A stretch of 64,000 nt of DNA from DASRBN01 sp035294305. GTDB taxonomy: Bacteria; Chloroflexota; Ktedonobacteria; Ktedonobacterales; Ktedonobacteraceae. Shown here piece by piece: positions 41,988-50,133 of this stretch. The notes beneath the pieces were generated by a model. That model made no database searches. It was not told the DNA's origin and was given only the letters and a program-made list of their open reading frames with translations. Within the stretch, counting starts at the first letter, position 1, and each line of letters opens with the position of its first letter. The translations under genes were made by a program, and so were the position numbers. The stretch spans positions 310,001-374,000 of the forward strand of contig DATGLD010000030.1 in the NCBI GenBank assembly GCA_035294305.1, given 5' to 3'.

Positions 41988-42911
41988 TTACTTGATCGAG
42001 CCTTCGTAGATGCCCATGACGGTTCCAAGGAACTTGAGCGCATCGTCCTTCTTGCGCTGGAACGAGTTGCGACCAATGATGGAGCCGAAACCGCCGCCAT
42101 CGCGAATGGCGCGGGCTTCCTCAAAGAACTGCTCGTCGGCGGCATACGTCCCGCCGGAGAAAATGACGATCCTGCGTCCGTCGAACGCGCTTTGCACGAC
42201 ATGGTGGACGCGCTCGGCAAGCGTCGAAATGGGGATTTCATACTTCTGGTAGACTTTTTGCGCTTCCGCCAGCTCCACTTTCGCGCTGGGCAGCTTGACC
42301 TTGATGATATCCGCGCCCAGTTGCGCCGCGATCTGGGCAGCGTAGGCCACGACATCAACCGCCGTCTCGCCCTCTTTGCTCAGGCCGCTGCCACGCGGGT
42401 ACGACCAGACAACGACCGCGAGTCCGCTGGCCTTGGCTTCTTCGGCCAGTTCGCGCAGTTCCTCGTACATGGTAGTCGCCTGCGCGGAGCCGGGGTAGAT
42501 GGTGAAACCGACGGCGGCACAGCCCAGGCGCAGAGCATCGCCAACACCGGCAGTAACCGCCGAAATGGGGTCTTTCTCGTCGTGCAACAGGTCATGATTG
42601 TTGCACTTCAGAATCAAGGGCACTTCACCGACATAATCCGAGACACCTGCTTCCAACAAACCCAGTGGAGCGGCATAGGCATTGCAGCCCGCTTCAATGG
42701 CAAGCTGGAAAAAATAGCGGGGGTCATAACTGGCAGGATTGGGCGCGAAACTACGCGCCGGGCCATGTTCAAAGCCCTGGTCTACCGGCAGGATGACCAT
42801 TTTTCCGGTGCCTGCCAGCCGGCCATGGTTCAGCATACGCGCGAGATTGGCTCGCACACCTGGATTTTCGCTGGCGTACCAGCTTAAAATTTCACGAACT
42901 CGGTCGTTCAT
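41988..42911 (-). CDS. Class I fructose-bisphosphate aldolase (DhnA family)
   Basis: This is a 307-residue archaeal-type class I aldolase that splits fructose 1,6-bisphosphate through a Schiff base. Visible marks are VILPVDQGFEHGP near the N-terminus, the lysine region ADIIKVKLP, and the phosphate-binding ends IVIFSGGTYA and GSIIGRNSFQR. The start at 42911 follows AAGGAA; upstream in-frame residues to 42965 are a Lys/Glu-rich artefact. It stands alone between S9 peptidase and permease genes. Confidence 0.92.
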   Translation of the reverse strand: MNDRVREILSWYASENPGVRANLARMLNHGRLAGTGKMVILPVDQGFEHGPARSFAPNPASYDPRYFFQLAIEAGCNAYAAPLGLLEAGVSDYVGEVPLILKCNNHDLLHDEKDPISAVTAGVGDALRLGCAAVGFTIYPGSAQATTMYEELRELAEEAKASGLAVVVWSYPRGSGLSKEGETAVDVVAYAAQIAAQLGADIIKVKLPSAKVELAEAQKVYQKYEIPISTLAERVHHVVQSAFDGRRIVIFSGGTYAADEQFFEEARAIRDGGGFGSIIGRNSFQRKKDDALKFLGTVMGIYEGSIK

Positions 42912-43049
42912 CTCTCTTGTTCCTTTCTTTTCTTTCTCTTTTCTTGAGCCTTGTCCTATCTTCACCTGGCAATACTACAGGAGACAAATTGCCTGATCTC
43001 TTTGTATTGTATCACTTGCCAGGGCCATTCTGAGCGAAGGGGAAGAATC

Positions 43050-45068
43050 TCACCAGGCCTTCAAAAGATGTGCAACTTTGCCATCGGGCGTGACATCGTA
43101 ACGGATACGATCAGGATTGACATCCTCAATTTCTGGCGTATTTTTGGCGGCGACGACCATATCATGAGGATGAACCACCTGCCAGACGCTGGCAACAGTG
43201 CCGGGCTCCTCCTGCCGGTACACATAACGGGTTGGAGTTTTCGAGCGTTGAGCGAGGTGTTCGGCTTTACCAAAATATTCTCTCGCCTGCTGGTCATCAA
43301 GATAAGGGTCGTACACCTCGAACATACTGGGCATCCTACCCGGACTGCGCTTGCCGACATACAGAAAGACGACAGGATGCCCGCCCGCTTCGTTGAGAGC
43401 CGTCCGTATTACGGCATCATTTTGCCCATTGTTTGCTGTGAGCACGGCCATGATAGAACCTGGCAAACGAGTTGCAATGCCCGTGGTGACAACAGGCAAA
43501 CGCCCGGCCCTCCTGTGCTGGGAATAGTTGATATAGGCCACAAGCATTCCTACACCAGCTACAGTACCGCCAAATAGCGTCGCAAGCGGTTTGGCAACGA
43601 GATTGGTACACCATGCTGTGGCTACCAGCAGCGTGGTGAGTACGCCTAGCCAGAAATCGAGATTGTACCAGAGATTGTGCAGCCTTGTTCGCCACGAACG
43701 TGTTGGAGCAGCCATAATCGCGATAGTATCCGGCTCAACGCCTTTCGCGGCTTCGGAACCATTAGAATGGGTGTATTCCTCACTTAATTTCCTGGCCTTG
43801 TTTACTATGTCCTGGGTGGATGCGTGGGCATTGCCATCAGTCGGGGGTAAGTGCCTGGCTATTTCTCGCGCCATCTTGCGTTCACGCCTGCGTACAATAT
43901 CCAGGCCGAGACAGGTGAGAGTGAAAGCACCAAGCAGGCCAAAAGCATACATATCACCCAGGATGTTGATATTGCCTTTCACAATGATCAGTACCGCGAT
44001 AGGGACACCTGTGGCCAGGGCAATGGAGTAGTGAGGAGTACCACGTAACTTGTTACGTTTGAGTACAAATCCTGGAAAGAATTCCATGCGCGAAAGGGCC
44101 ATAAACACGTGATAGGAGCCAATAATGGCTGTATTGCTGGCAAAAACTAGCAGCGCGCTCGCACTGATGGCCACTTCCGTCTGTAGGAGGATTCCCCCCC
44201 ATTTGCCGGCGAGCAGAGAGATAACCTGCGAGGATAAGAAAGGATCGTCAACCACGCTCTTTGGCAACAACAACGTCGAGAGCATCGTCAGTAATGGACT
44301 GGTTAATCCGATGGTCAAGACGACGAGTAGGAGTGCGATACCCGCCACCTTCTTGCGCGGTGTTTTCATGACCGGGGAGAGCTGCGAAATACTTTCAAGA
44401 CCTGAAAACGCGAGGAACGAGCCGGCAAATCCGGTCAGAAGAGAAATCGGCGTGAGAGCATTATGTTCAAACATCGAACCGAATAGCGCAAAAAATGCCG
44501 GTAGAGAGAGATGAGTAAACACTGTGACAAGGATTGCGATATCACTTAAGAAGGCTATGATAGCACCAACCATGCTCACTTTCGCGCTCTCGCTCACACC
44601 CACCCAGTTGAGAATACCCAGTAAAACCAGTATAACGATGGTAATCTCCAGCGCGAATGGACCCATAGCCGGTATTACTACGCTCAAGTACAACATTCCT
44701 GAAAGGCTGCTGATAGCGGCAGTCAGGAAGTAATCAACCAGGATGAACATGCCACCTAAGGCTCCAACCCAGTGATTAATGGCCTGAGCTGCTACTGTCA
44801 CCACACCACCACCCTGCGGGAAACGCTCGGTGACCTCTGCATACTTTAAAGTGAGCAACACAAATACGGTCATCGTCAGGAACACAAAAAAACCGGCCAG
44901 TCTCCCTACTGTTCCATAGAGGATACCAGGGGTATAGTAAACAGAAGTACCTATATCCGCAAAGACGACTGCCCAACAAAGAATGGGACCGAGCAGATTT
45001 TTCCCTGTGCTATGCTCGTCCCCTTGAGTCGAATGCGATGCTTCCTTTGCCACAGATTCCTGCGCCAT
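43050..45068 (-). CDS. APC-superfamily amino acid permease with cytoplasmic tail
   Basis: This is a 672-residue permease with about 12 hydrophobic helices up to residue 515. The start of helix 1 (WAVVFADIGTSVYYTPGILYG) follows the APC pattern and faintly recalls KUP potassium carriers. A soluble C-terminal domain of about 140 residues (MAVLTANNGQNDAVIRTAL, VVFLYVGKRSPGR, VHPHDMVVAAKN) looks like a universal-stress or regulatory domain. The substrate is unknown. AAGGAA precedes the start. Inverted repeats upstream suggest transcriptional control. Confidence 0.88.
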   Translation of the reverse strand: MAQESVAKEASHSTQGDEHSTGKNLLGPILCWAVVFADIGTSVYYTPGILYGTVGRLAGFFVFLTMTVFVLLTLKYAEVTERFPQGGGVVTVAAQAINHWVGALGGMFILVDYFLTAAISSLSGMLYLSVVIPAMGPFALEITIVILVLLGILNWVGVSESAKVSMVGAIIAFLSDIAILVTVFTHLSLPAFFALFGSMFEHNALTPISLLTGFAGSFLAFSGLESISQLSPVMKTPRKKVAGIALLLVVLTIGLTSPLLTMLSTLLLPKSVVDDPFLSSQVISLLAGKWGGILLQTEVAISASALLVFASNTAIIGSYHVFMALSRMEFFPGFVLKRNKLRGTPHYSIALATGVPIAVLIIVKGNINILGDMYAFGLLGAFTLTCLGLDIVRRRERKMAREIARHLPPTDGNAHASTQDIVNKARKLSEEYTHSNGSEAAKGVEPDTIAIMAAPTRSWRTRLHNLWYNLDFWLGVLTTLLVATAWCTNLVAKPLATLFGGTVAGVGMLVAYINYSQHRRAGRLPVVTTGIATRLPGSIMAVLTANNGQNDAVIRTALNEAGGHPVVFLYVGKRSPGRMPSMFEVYDPYLDDQQAREYFGKAEHLAQRSKTPTRYVYRQEEPGTVASVWQVVHPHDMVVAAKNTPEIEDVNPDRIRYDVTPDGKVAHLLKAW

Positions 45069-45122
45069 ACCGTTCCTTTTCTATGATAGAGCCATGATAG
45101 GCATATTTCCTTCATATAACAC

Positions 45123-45150
45123 GGTCAGAACTGACCATTAAGAGTCAGTT
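45123..45150. promoter_or_regulatory. Three-half-site inverted repeat upstream of the APC permease
   Basis: GGTCAG AA CTGACC (45123-45136) and AACTGAC N8 GTCAGTT (45129-45150) overlap, sharing the middle half-site. They lie 55-82 bases upstream of the permease start. Confidence 0.5.
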
Positions 45151-45281
45151 CAACCTGCAAATAGTTTAGCATAGCGATATAGTAGTAGCAAGGAAAATGG
45201 CTTGCTGATAAAGCCTTATGCGGGTTGCTCCTGCCCTGGTCCCCCTACACGGGTAGGCTTTTAAGAAACGGCTCGTGCCAA

Positions 45282-45409
45282 TAGGGGCGGGGGAGCTTGG
45301 TCCGCCCTGGGGGAGTGGGCCAACCTCGGATGACCTCCAGGCATGCCTCACCACTGCCCAGGGCGGGGCAATCTCCCCATCCATCCAGCCTCCACCGCTC
45401 CCGCCCCTA
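45282..45409. repeat. Nested inverted-repeat element (MITE-like?)
   Basis: The outer arms TAGGGGCGGGGGAGC (45282-45296) and GCTCCCGCCCCTA (45397-45409) enclose a perfect 10-base inner pair, CCGCCCTGGG (45302-45311) with CCCAGGGCGG (45357-45366). No transposase or target duplication was identified. Confidence 0.45.
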
Positions 45410-45598
45410 CTGCCCTCCACGCCATAATTTGGATGCTATACAAGCAGTGGAGAACACAACTATTGTTACTTCAGACAGGTTGGTACGTTTTTCACACAAA
45501 GATGGAGACAATCATCGTTCTTCTATATAATGATACACTCGCATGCCAATAGCCGGTTGGTAATGGGGGCCGATGGCTCACGATTTTGTAAGGCCTGT

Positions 45599-45688
45599 GT
45601 AGGGACAGCGGCTTGTCCCTGTCCTCTTCGGGTCATGAAAGGATGTGGCCTACCGCTCCCCTGTAGGGACAATGGCTTGTCCTTGTCC
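45599..45688 (+). repeat. Two family B repeats in tandem
   Basis: GTAGGGACAGCGGCTTGTCC begins at 45599 and GTAGGGACAATGGCTTGTCC at 45663. Both match, in the opposite orientation, the unit at 6241-6262. Each can form a GGACA/TGTCC hairpin. Confidence 0.65.
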
Positions 45689-45747
45689 TGGTGCCTGTCC
45701 GCCATCAAACCCGAAAAGGTCAAGTGTGAATATACTAAGGAGGACTC

Positions 45748-46266
45748 ATGAAATCCAGCGGCAGTGGTTTTGAGCAGATCATGGAGGAATTGCTCAAACA
45801 AAAACAAATTCTGGAAGATTTGGAAGCTGAAAATAAAGAGCTGCATCGCCAGCTTGCCGATTTGCGCGCCGGACGAGGTATCGTGATAGAAATTGAAGGC
45901 CAGCGCTTTTCGTTGCATGGAGTTGTCTCCCAGGAAGACGTGCCAGGTCCACGGAGTGATCTTTCTTCAATGGAAACATCGGCTATGCCAAATATATCTA
46001 CCGCCGAGACAGTTATGCCTACCATGCCAGAGACTCCGATACCTGATATAGACGCGGTTTTGGAAGAATCGGCTGAAGAAACTTCCCCCTCAACTCCCGT
46101 GGCCTCTCCAATCATGTTGGAAGATATGCTGCTCGAAGAATTTACCTCGGCAGCTGGTGATCAGATGGCCATCTGGTCAGGTCCGGCATCCAGAGCGACT
46201 GAGATAGACGAAGCAGAAAAAGCAATGCTGCGGCGCGAACTAATGGGCAGTTTCTTGCTCGAGTGA
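45748..46266 (+). CDS. Small coiled-coil acidic protein
   Basis: This is a 172-residue protein I do not recognise. Residues about 8-42 form a clear coiled coil (FEQIMEELLKQKQILEDLEA, NKELHRQLADLRAG). A short beta-like block GIVIEIEGQRFSLHG follows, then an acidic Ser/Pro/Thr/Met-rich linker and a C-terminal helix (EIDEAEKAMLRRELMGSFLL). It may be an adaptor or assembly protein. AAGGAGG lies five bases before the start, one of the strongest ribosome binding sites in the window. Confidence 0.75.
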   Translation: MKSSGSGFEQIMEELLKQKQILEDLEAENKELHRQLADLRAGRGIVIEIEGQRFSLHGVVSQEDVPGPRSDLSSMETSAMPNISTAETVMPTMPETPIPDIDAVLEESAEETSPSTPVASPIMLEDMLLEEFTSAAGDQMAIWSGPASRATEIDEAEKAMLRRELMGSFLLE

Positions 46267-46273
46267 AGAATCA

Positions 46274-46351
46274 GGGGCGACCACAGGGCCTGATTCGGAG
46301 GGCGTACCCTTGTGGTCGCCCTCCAATCGCTCCCGCCCTTGTGGTCGCCCT
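46274..46351. repeat. Family A repeat hairpin plus extra copy
   Basis: GGGCGACCACAGGG (46275-46288) pairs with CCCTTGTGGTCGCCC (46307-46321) apart from one extra base, and another CCCTTGTGGTCGCCCT follows at 46336-46351. It may terminate the preceding gene. Related units lie at 32.1-32.3 kb and 62.77 kb. Confidence 0.65.
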
Positions 46352-46366
46352 AAACGGCTGGCCGCT

Positions 46367-47455
46367 TTATTTTGCTATTTGAAAATCTGTAGAAGCTTGA
46401 TCCCCAGGGTTTTGCGCCTGTGCTAAGAGGATCAGGGTGAAGTTCGTACTATTTTGCGGTACGAGGAATGTCACCGTTCCGGCTTTGCCGCTCTCTCCCG
46501 TGGCAAAAGAGACCGGCAGCGTCGAAGCAATGGGGGAAAAGGTTGTGTTGCCCGACTGTAAGCGTATGTAGTCATAGGGAGAACCTGCAATCGCCTCTTG
46601 TGAAAGTGTATTATCCACCGACAGCGCCAGCGTGAGATAGCGCTTCCCCTTGCTGGCCTGCTGGCCGCTGATGCTCAGACTACTGGTCGCACTTGTAAGG
46701 GTGTAATTCAATCCAAAATAGACCATCTGCCCATTCAGTTTCGTCGTTTTAGGCGCATACTTGCTCAAGTCCGCTTTGCCTGTTAAAGGAATACCCACCT
46801 GGGCCTCGTTTGCGGCACCCAATTGCAGCGTAAGCTGGCGAATTTTATCGCTGATAGGCACAGCAAAATCAAGAACGGCGCTCTGTGTCGCGCCAGGAGC
46901 AATACCTGGCTGCTCTTTGACATAGCCGGGTCCGATGCTGCCTTTTCCGGGCAAGAGCAAATGCGCGATCGTATAGTAGCTCCAACTCACCGTTACGCTG
47001 GTCTTATTCTGCTCTTGCAAATCCAGGCGTACCATGCCATCTGTACTCGTCTTCGGATCGTCGAGAAAACTCTGTGACTGCTGCGCATTCACAACAGTAA
47101 CTTCAACTCCGGCATAGGTAACAGTTGCATTGATAGGCATGGTGGTGATAGGAGGCTGCGATGCGCTACCGCCCAATCTGGGCAAGTGCAGGCCGGATGG
47201 CAGGACGATCACCAGGATAGCTGCTACAAACAGTATCAACGAAAGGGCAATTAAGAGTATTGCGATTCTGCGTGGCCTGTTTTCCGGCGCTCGCTTCTGT
47301 GAAAAGTCGCGCGTCGCCTTTGCCTGCGGAGGCTGCTGGTACTGTGAAGTGGCTTGCATTGCTTCATTACTAAGACCACAGTTGGCACAGAATCGATGGC
47401 CTGGGACCGTTGGCACACCGCAACGCGGGCAATTGCGCGGAAGAACCTGTGTCAT
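46367..47455 (-). CDS. Zinc-ribbon membrane protein with extracellular beta domain
   Basis: This is a 362-residue protein with an N-terminal zinc ribbon (CPRCGVPTVPGHRFCANC), a basic Gln/Pro linker, one membrane helix (IAILLIALSLILFVAAILVIVL), and about 250 extracytoplasmic residues. The outer part has two beta-rich repeats resembling DUF4352-type domains (INATVTYAGVEVTVVNAQ; GQMVYFGLNYTLTSA, then KGKRYLTLALSVDN). The function is unknown; the topology suggests a single-pass protein sensing or binding outside while the ribbon stays in the cytoplasm. A CRP-like site lies upstream. Confidence 0.75.
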   Translation of the reverse strand: MTQVLPRNCPRCGVPTVPGHRFCANCGLSNEAMQATSQYQQPPQAKATRDFSQKRAPENRPRRIAILLIALSLILFVAAILVIVLPSGLHLPRLGGSASQPPITTMPINATVTYAGVEVTVVNAQQSQSFLDDPKTSTDGMVRLDLQEQNKTSVTVSWSYYTIAHLLLPGKGSIGPGYVKEQPGIAPGATQSAVLDFAVPISDKIRQLTLQLGAANEAQVGIPLTGKADLSKYAPKTTKLNGQMVYFGLNYTLTSATSSLSISGQQASKGKRYLTLALSVDNTLSQEAIAGSPYDYIRLQSGNTTFSPIASTLPVSFATGESGKAGTVTFLVPQNSTNFTLILLAQAQNPGDQASTDFQIAK

Positions 47456-47537
47456 GCTTCGACTTGCGACCTTTCCAGAATGCGGGCCTCTCTGAATGAT
47501 TGTTTTGTTTTGATTGTAGCACAGTTAGAGAAGGTGA

Positions 47538-47555
47538 CTGTGAACTAACTCACAG
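47538..47555. promoter_or_regulatory. CRP/FNR-type consensus site
   Basis: CTGTGA ACTAAC TCACAG contains TGTGA-N6-TCACA, identical to the core recognised by the CRP family. It lies 83 bases upstream of the zinc-ribbon membrane protein start (47455). Confidence 0.55.
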
Positions 47556-47663
47556 ACCGCATAAGGAAATCTTTGATTTTCCGATGCGTTTCTTCTTTAT
47601 ATCACGGTGCAGGCACGAAAATCAGTTCAATAAAGCCCGCATTGAAGAGAGGGTCCGGGCAGA

Positions 47664-49034
47664 TTATGGTCTGGCCGTTCTTGGATTTCCGCATTGATAG
47701 CAGAAGCGCTCTCCAGAGGTCTGTATGCTCGGCGAGCCGCAAACTGCGCACAACTGCGTTAACTCCGTGCCACAATATATGCAGTATCGCCAGCCGATCA
47801 GCCCCTCGCGTTTGCATGAGAGGCAAAGCCTGGTTTGCGCTGTAAGATCGGCAAGGAAACCATCACCAATACGCACCTGCCGGCTGAAACGGGTAGGATA
47901 GAGCGCTTCCCTGTTAATCCCCTCGATACTTTTCGTTGTGGCGATAACGGTGACCGTTGGATTGTAGTCGAAAGCATCCATCTCAACCAGCACCTGTTTC
48001 CAGCACTGGGCGCGCACTTCAGGGTTGCGTATTTCTGCTAAGGCATCTAAATCATCGATGAAAAGGATGCTGGGAGGGGCTGCCCTTATCTGCTCGAAGC
48101 TGCGATGTATCACTTTGCGGCCTACCTGGTCGGCTTTACTGTCCTTGAGTAAGCTGTATTCCTGAAGTGGCAGATCAAAATCCTCAAGAGTCATCGCGCC
48201 GGAGTCGAGCGCGTTGAGCATAGCAACGAGAGCCGCCATAGATAAAGAAATGAGCGCAACTGCTGCTTCTGATGCCGTGGCCTTGACGAGCAGGGTCCGG
48301 TCAGTGCAGGGATGACCAACCAGCAATGTTCCGAACAAGTATTCTCTTTTCGCCCTGTTGTATAGCACCGGATGTCTTAGATAAGCGGCAACTTCGCGCA
48401 ATTGTGCCTTCGCCGCGTCCATACCCTGTATATCGGCATAGGTGATAGTAGGACGCTCAAATGCGGTAAGCACGCGCCGGGCAGCGCCCGTGTTGAAGCT
48501 TGCTATGACCTGTTCGCGGATGCGAGAGTAAATAAACTGGTCCATGAAAACGGTGTAGTCGGCGCCCGTTACGGTCAGTATCGGCGTTGTCGGTGAAGCA
48601 GTGGCAGATAAGAGTAGCATCATAAGCGAATGGGTCGATGGATGGCGCAGCGTGCTCAGCAGGAGATGGCCGGGCAGTACTTGCTCGGAGCCCATATACA
48701 TAGCGAAAGTAGAGGCCCAATTCAGGCATGCCAGCGCATCAACCGAGAGCGGCCAGGTGATCTCATCCGGTCCGTAAGAGCCATCTGATGCGAGAACTAT
48801 GGATAATCCGGCGCTAACCGCCTGCGGATCTATGCCCAGTTCCCGCAGCATCTTCCTGACTTCGCCATCGCCTTGCCTGAGAGCGCCGAGCAAGAGATGT
48901 TCTGGATAGACCTCCGGGGCCTGCATGCGCACGGCTTCTTGTTGTGCCAGCTGGATTGCTTCGCGGCTAGAGGTAGCCAGTCGCTCTATGTCAAGCGTGA
49001 TGGGGAAACGAATCTCAGCTATGACCATGTTCAT
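47664..49034 (-). CDS. Clp_N plus FtsH-like pseudo-AAA protein with double zinc ribbon
   Basis: This is a 456-residue protein with three regions. Residues about 20-160 are a Clp N-terminal repeat domain (REAIQLAQQEAVRMQAPEVY, PEHLLLGALRQGDG). Residues about 190-400 align by eye with the FtsH AAA domain: TYADIQGMDAAKAQLREVA, ILFIDDLDALA (Walker B) and QVLVEMDAFDYN. The C-terminus has two zinc ribbons (CLSCKREGLIGWRYCIYC; CAVCGSPSIQTSGERFCYQC). The Walker A position reads GHPCTDRT where FtsH has GPPGTGKT, so the P-loop lysine and two glycines are lost, and ATP hydrolysis is unlikely. No protease domain follows. Confidence 0.78.
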   Translation of the reverse strand: MNMVIAEIRFPITLDIERLATSSREAIQLAQQEAVRMQAPEVYPEHLLLGALRQGDGEVRKMLRELGIDPQAVSAGLSIVLASDGSYGPDEITWPLSVDALACLNWASTFAMYMGSEQVLPGHLLLSTLRHPSTHSLMMLLLSATASPTTPILTVTGADYTVFMDQFIYSRIREQVIASFNTGAARRVLTAFERPTITYADIQGMDAAKAQLREVAAYLRHPVLYNRAKREYLFGTLLVGHPCTDRTLLVKATASEAAVALISLSMAALVAMLNALDSGAMTLEDFDLPLQEYSLLKDSKADQVGRKVIHRSFEQIRAAPPSILFIDDLDALAEIRNPEVRAQCWKQVLVEMDAFDYNPTVTVIATTKSIEGINREALYPTRFSRQVRIGDGFLADLTAQTRLCLSCKREGLIGWRYCIYCGTELTQLCAVCGSPSIQTSGERFCYQCGNPRTARP

Positions 49035-49120
49035 AGAGTCTTCCCTTTTATCTGAATGAGGATGTCGTAATTACTATTCAAATTCCTGATCCCAGCGAGG
49101 TTATCTGAGATATAATAATA

Positions 49121-49819
49121 CTACTCCAACTCGCTACCACATTCAAAACAGAACCGTGCCCTTTCGATCTCAGGATAGGGAGCGCCGCACTTTGGGCAGG
49201 TCTTTGTTAAAGATGCGCCACAGAAGACGCAATGCTTCCACTGAGGCTGGACAGGGCGTTTGCAGGCAGGACACAGGTTAGTCTGCGTTGTAATTTTGAC
49301 GGCAGGAGCATCGGCCGCCTGTGCGTCTAAACGCCAGGATACGCTAGTTCGTGGCCGGGCAGTTGGATCGAGATAAACGACCCTCAGATGCTTTCCCATA
49401 CGGTTCGGAGCCAGCATCCAGCGACCGCGATCATTGATTTCATTGGCCGTTATGACCACTACTTTCTGCTTGCTGGCATCAAGCCTGGATATCTCCTCAA
49501 GCAGTGGTTTCAGTAAATGTTCTCCCGTTTCCCGATTCATTGTTGGAACAGATATTCTCAGATCGTCGTAACTTCCCTGGGTGGTCATTTTCCCAACGCG
49601 GTTACCGGGATATTCCAGGAACCACAGATTGCCATCAGGACCGCTGGCGATGCTGCCCCACGGATTGTGACCCGGCGGCAATGAGTACTCAGTAACCTGA
49701 CCGGCAACTTGGGTCAAGGAGCGTTGCTGGGCCTGGGTGGAAGGCACTCCACAGACCAGCAACAAGATCGGCAACAAGAGTACCAGGTTCAGGCGACATA
49801 TGAGGTGGAAACTGTTCAT
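49121..49819 (-). CDS. Secreted chimera: Vgb-like repeat, AAA fragment, zinc ribbons
   Basis: This is a 232-residue protein built from unlike pieces. A signal peptide (LVLLLPILLLVCGVPSTQA) and one Vgb/streptogramin-lyase propeller repeat (VTEYSLPPGHNPWGSIASG, PDGNLWFLEYPGNRVGKM) come first. They are followed by a fragment resembling the second half of an FtsH-like AAA domain (LLKPLLEEISRLD, KVVVITANEINDRGRWML) and two zinc ribbons (CPACKRPVQPQWKHCVFC; CPKCGAPYPEIERARFCFEC). The AAA and ribbon parts resemble the adjacent gene at 47664. Reduced zinc ribbons behind a Sec signal are odd. It may be a recombination product or a decaying gene. AGGAGAGGGG precedes the start. Confidence 0.6.
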   Translation of the reverse strand: MNSFHLICRLNLVLLLPILLLVCGVPSTQAQQRSLTQVAGQVTEYSLPPGHNPWGSIASGPDGNLWFLEYPGNRVGKMTTQGSYDDLRISVPTMNRETGEHLLKPLLEEISRLDASKQKVVVITANEINDRGRWMLAPNRMGKHLRVVYLDPTARPRTSVSWRLDAQAADAPAVKITTQTNLCPACKRPVQPQWKHCVFCGASLTKTCPKCGAPYPEIERARFCFECGSELE

Positions 49820-50133
49820 GGCCCCTCTCCTTTGTTTGTAGTTGAAGTTGAAGGATGCCACTGTACTAGCAAGCTACCTATCCTGTACTGCCCGTTCAGT
49901 GTAACATGTACAACTGGTTGCCACAATATGTGCTTTTAAGAGTAAGAGGCTACTTGCTTATAGGGGAACGTAGAGGCCAGATTTATCGCGCCCTGGCTGG
50001 AGGCGTCCCCAATCCCTTTAAAAGACGAAGAGTCTGTGTGAGGAAAATGACGCTGCTATGGCAATTTCGTGGTATAATGGTAAGGCTATTGGAAAAGATA
50101 TTCTATGTAATCATGCATAAAGGACGGGACGGC
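49820..50133. other. Intergenic region upstream of uvrB
   Basis: This divergent region contains a family C repeat (49970-50001, GTAGAGGCCAGATTTATCGC...) and an extended -10 element. The uvrB frame is open back to 49906, but that extension encodes the repeat and has no family sequence. No gene is seen. Confidence 0.5.
50073..50078 (+). promoter_or_regulatory. Extended -10 promoter of uvrB
   Basis: TGGTATAAT forms an extended -10 element 56 bases upstream of the uvrB start. No convincing -35 or LexA-type box was found close by. Confidence 0.5.

Larger units (their letters stand above)
45151..45747. other. Gene-free stretch rich in repeats
   Basis: About 600 bases hold no supportable gene. They contain the nested inverted-repeat element 45282-45409, two family B repeats (45599 and 45663), and a TATAAT at 45526 without a good -35 partner. 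The next gene starts at 45748. Confidence 0.55.

Noticed and set aside
47664..49034. Annotation as an active FtsH or ClpA protease subunit
   Set aside because: The Walker A motif is destroyed and there is no zinc protease motif or second AAA domain.
49906..50133. N-terminal extension of uvrB by 76 residues
   Set aside because: It encodes a dispersed repeat and the promoter region; the family sequence begins at the ATG 50134.
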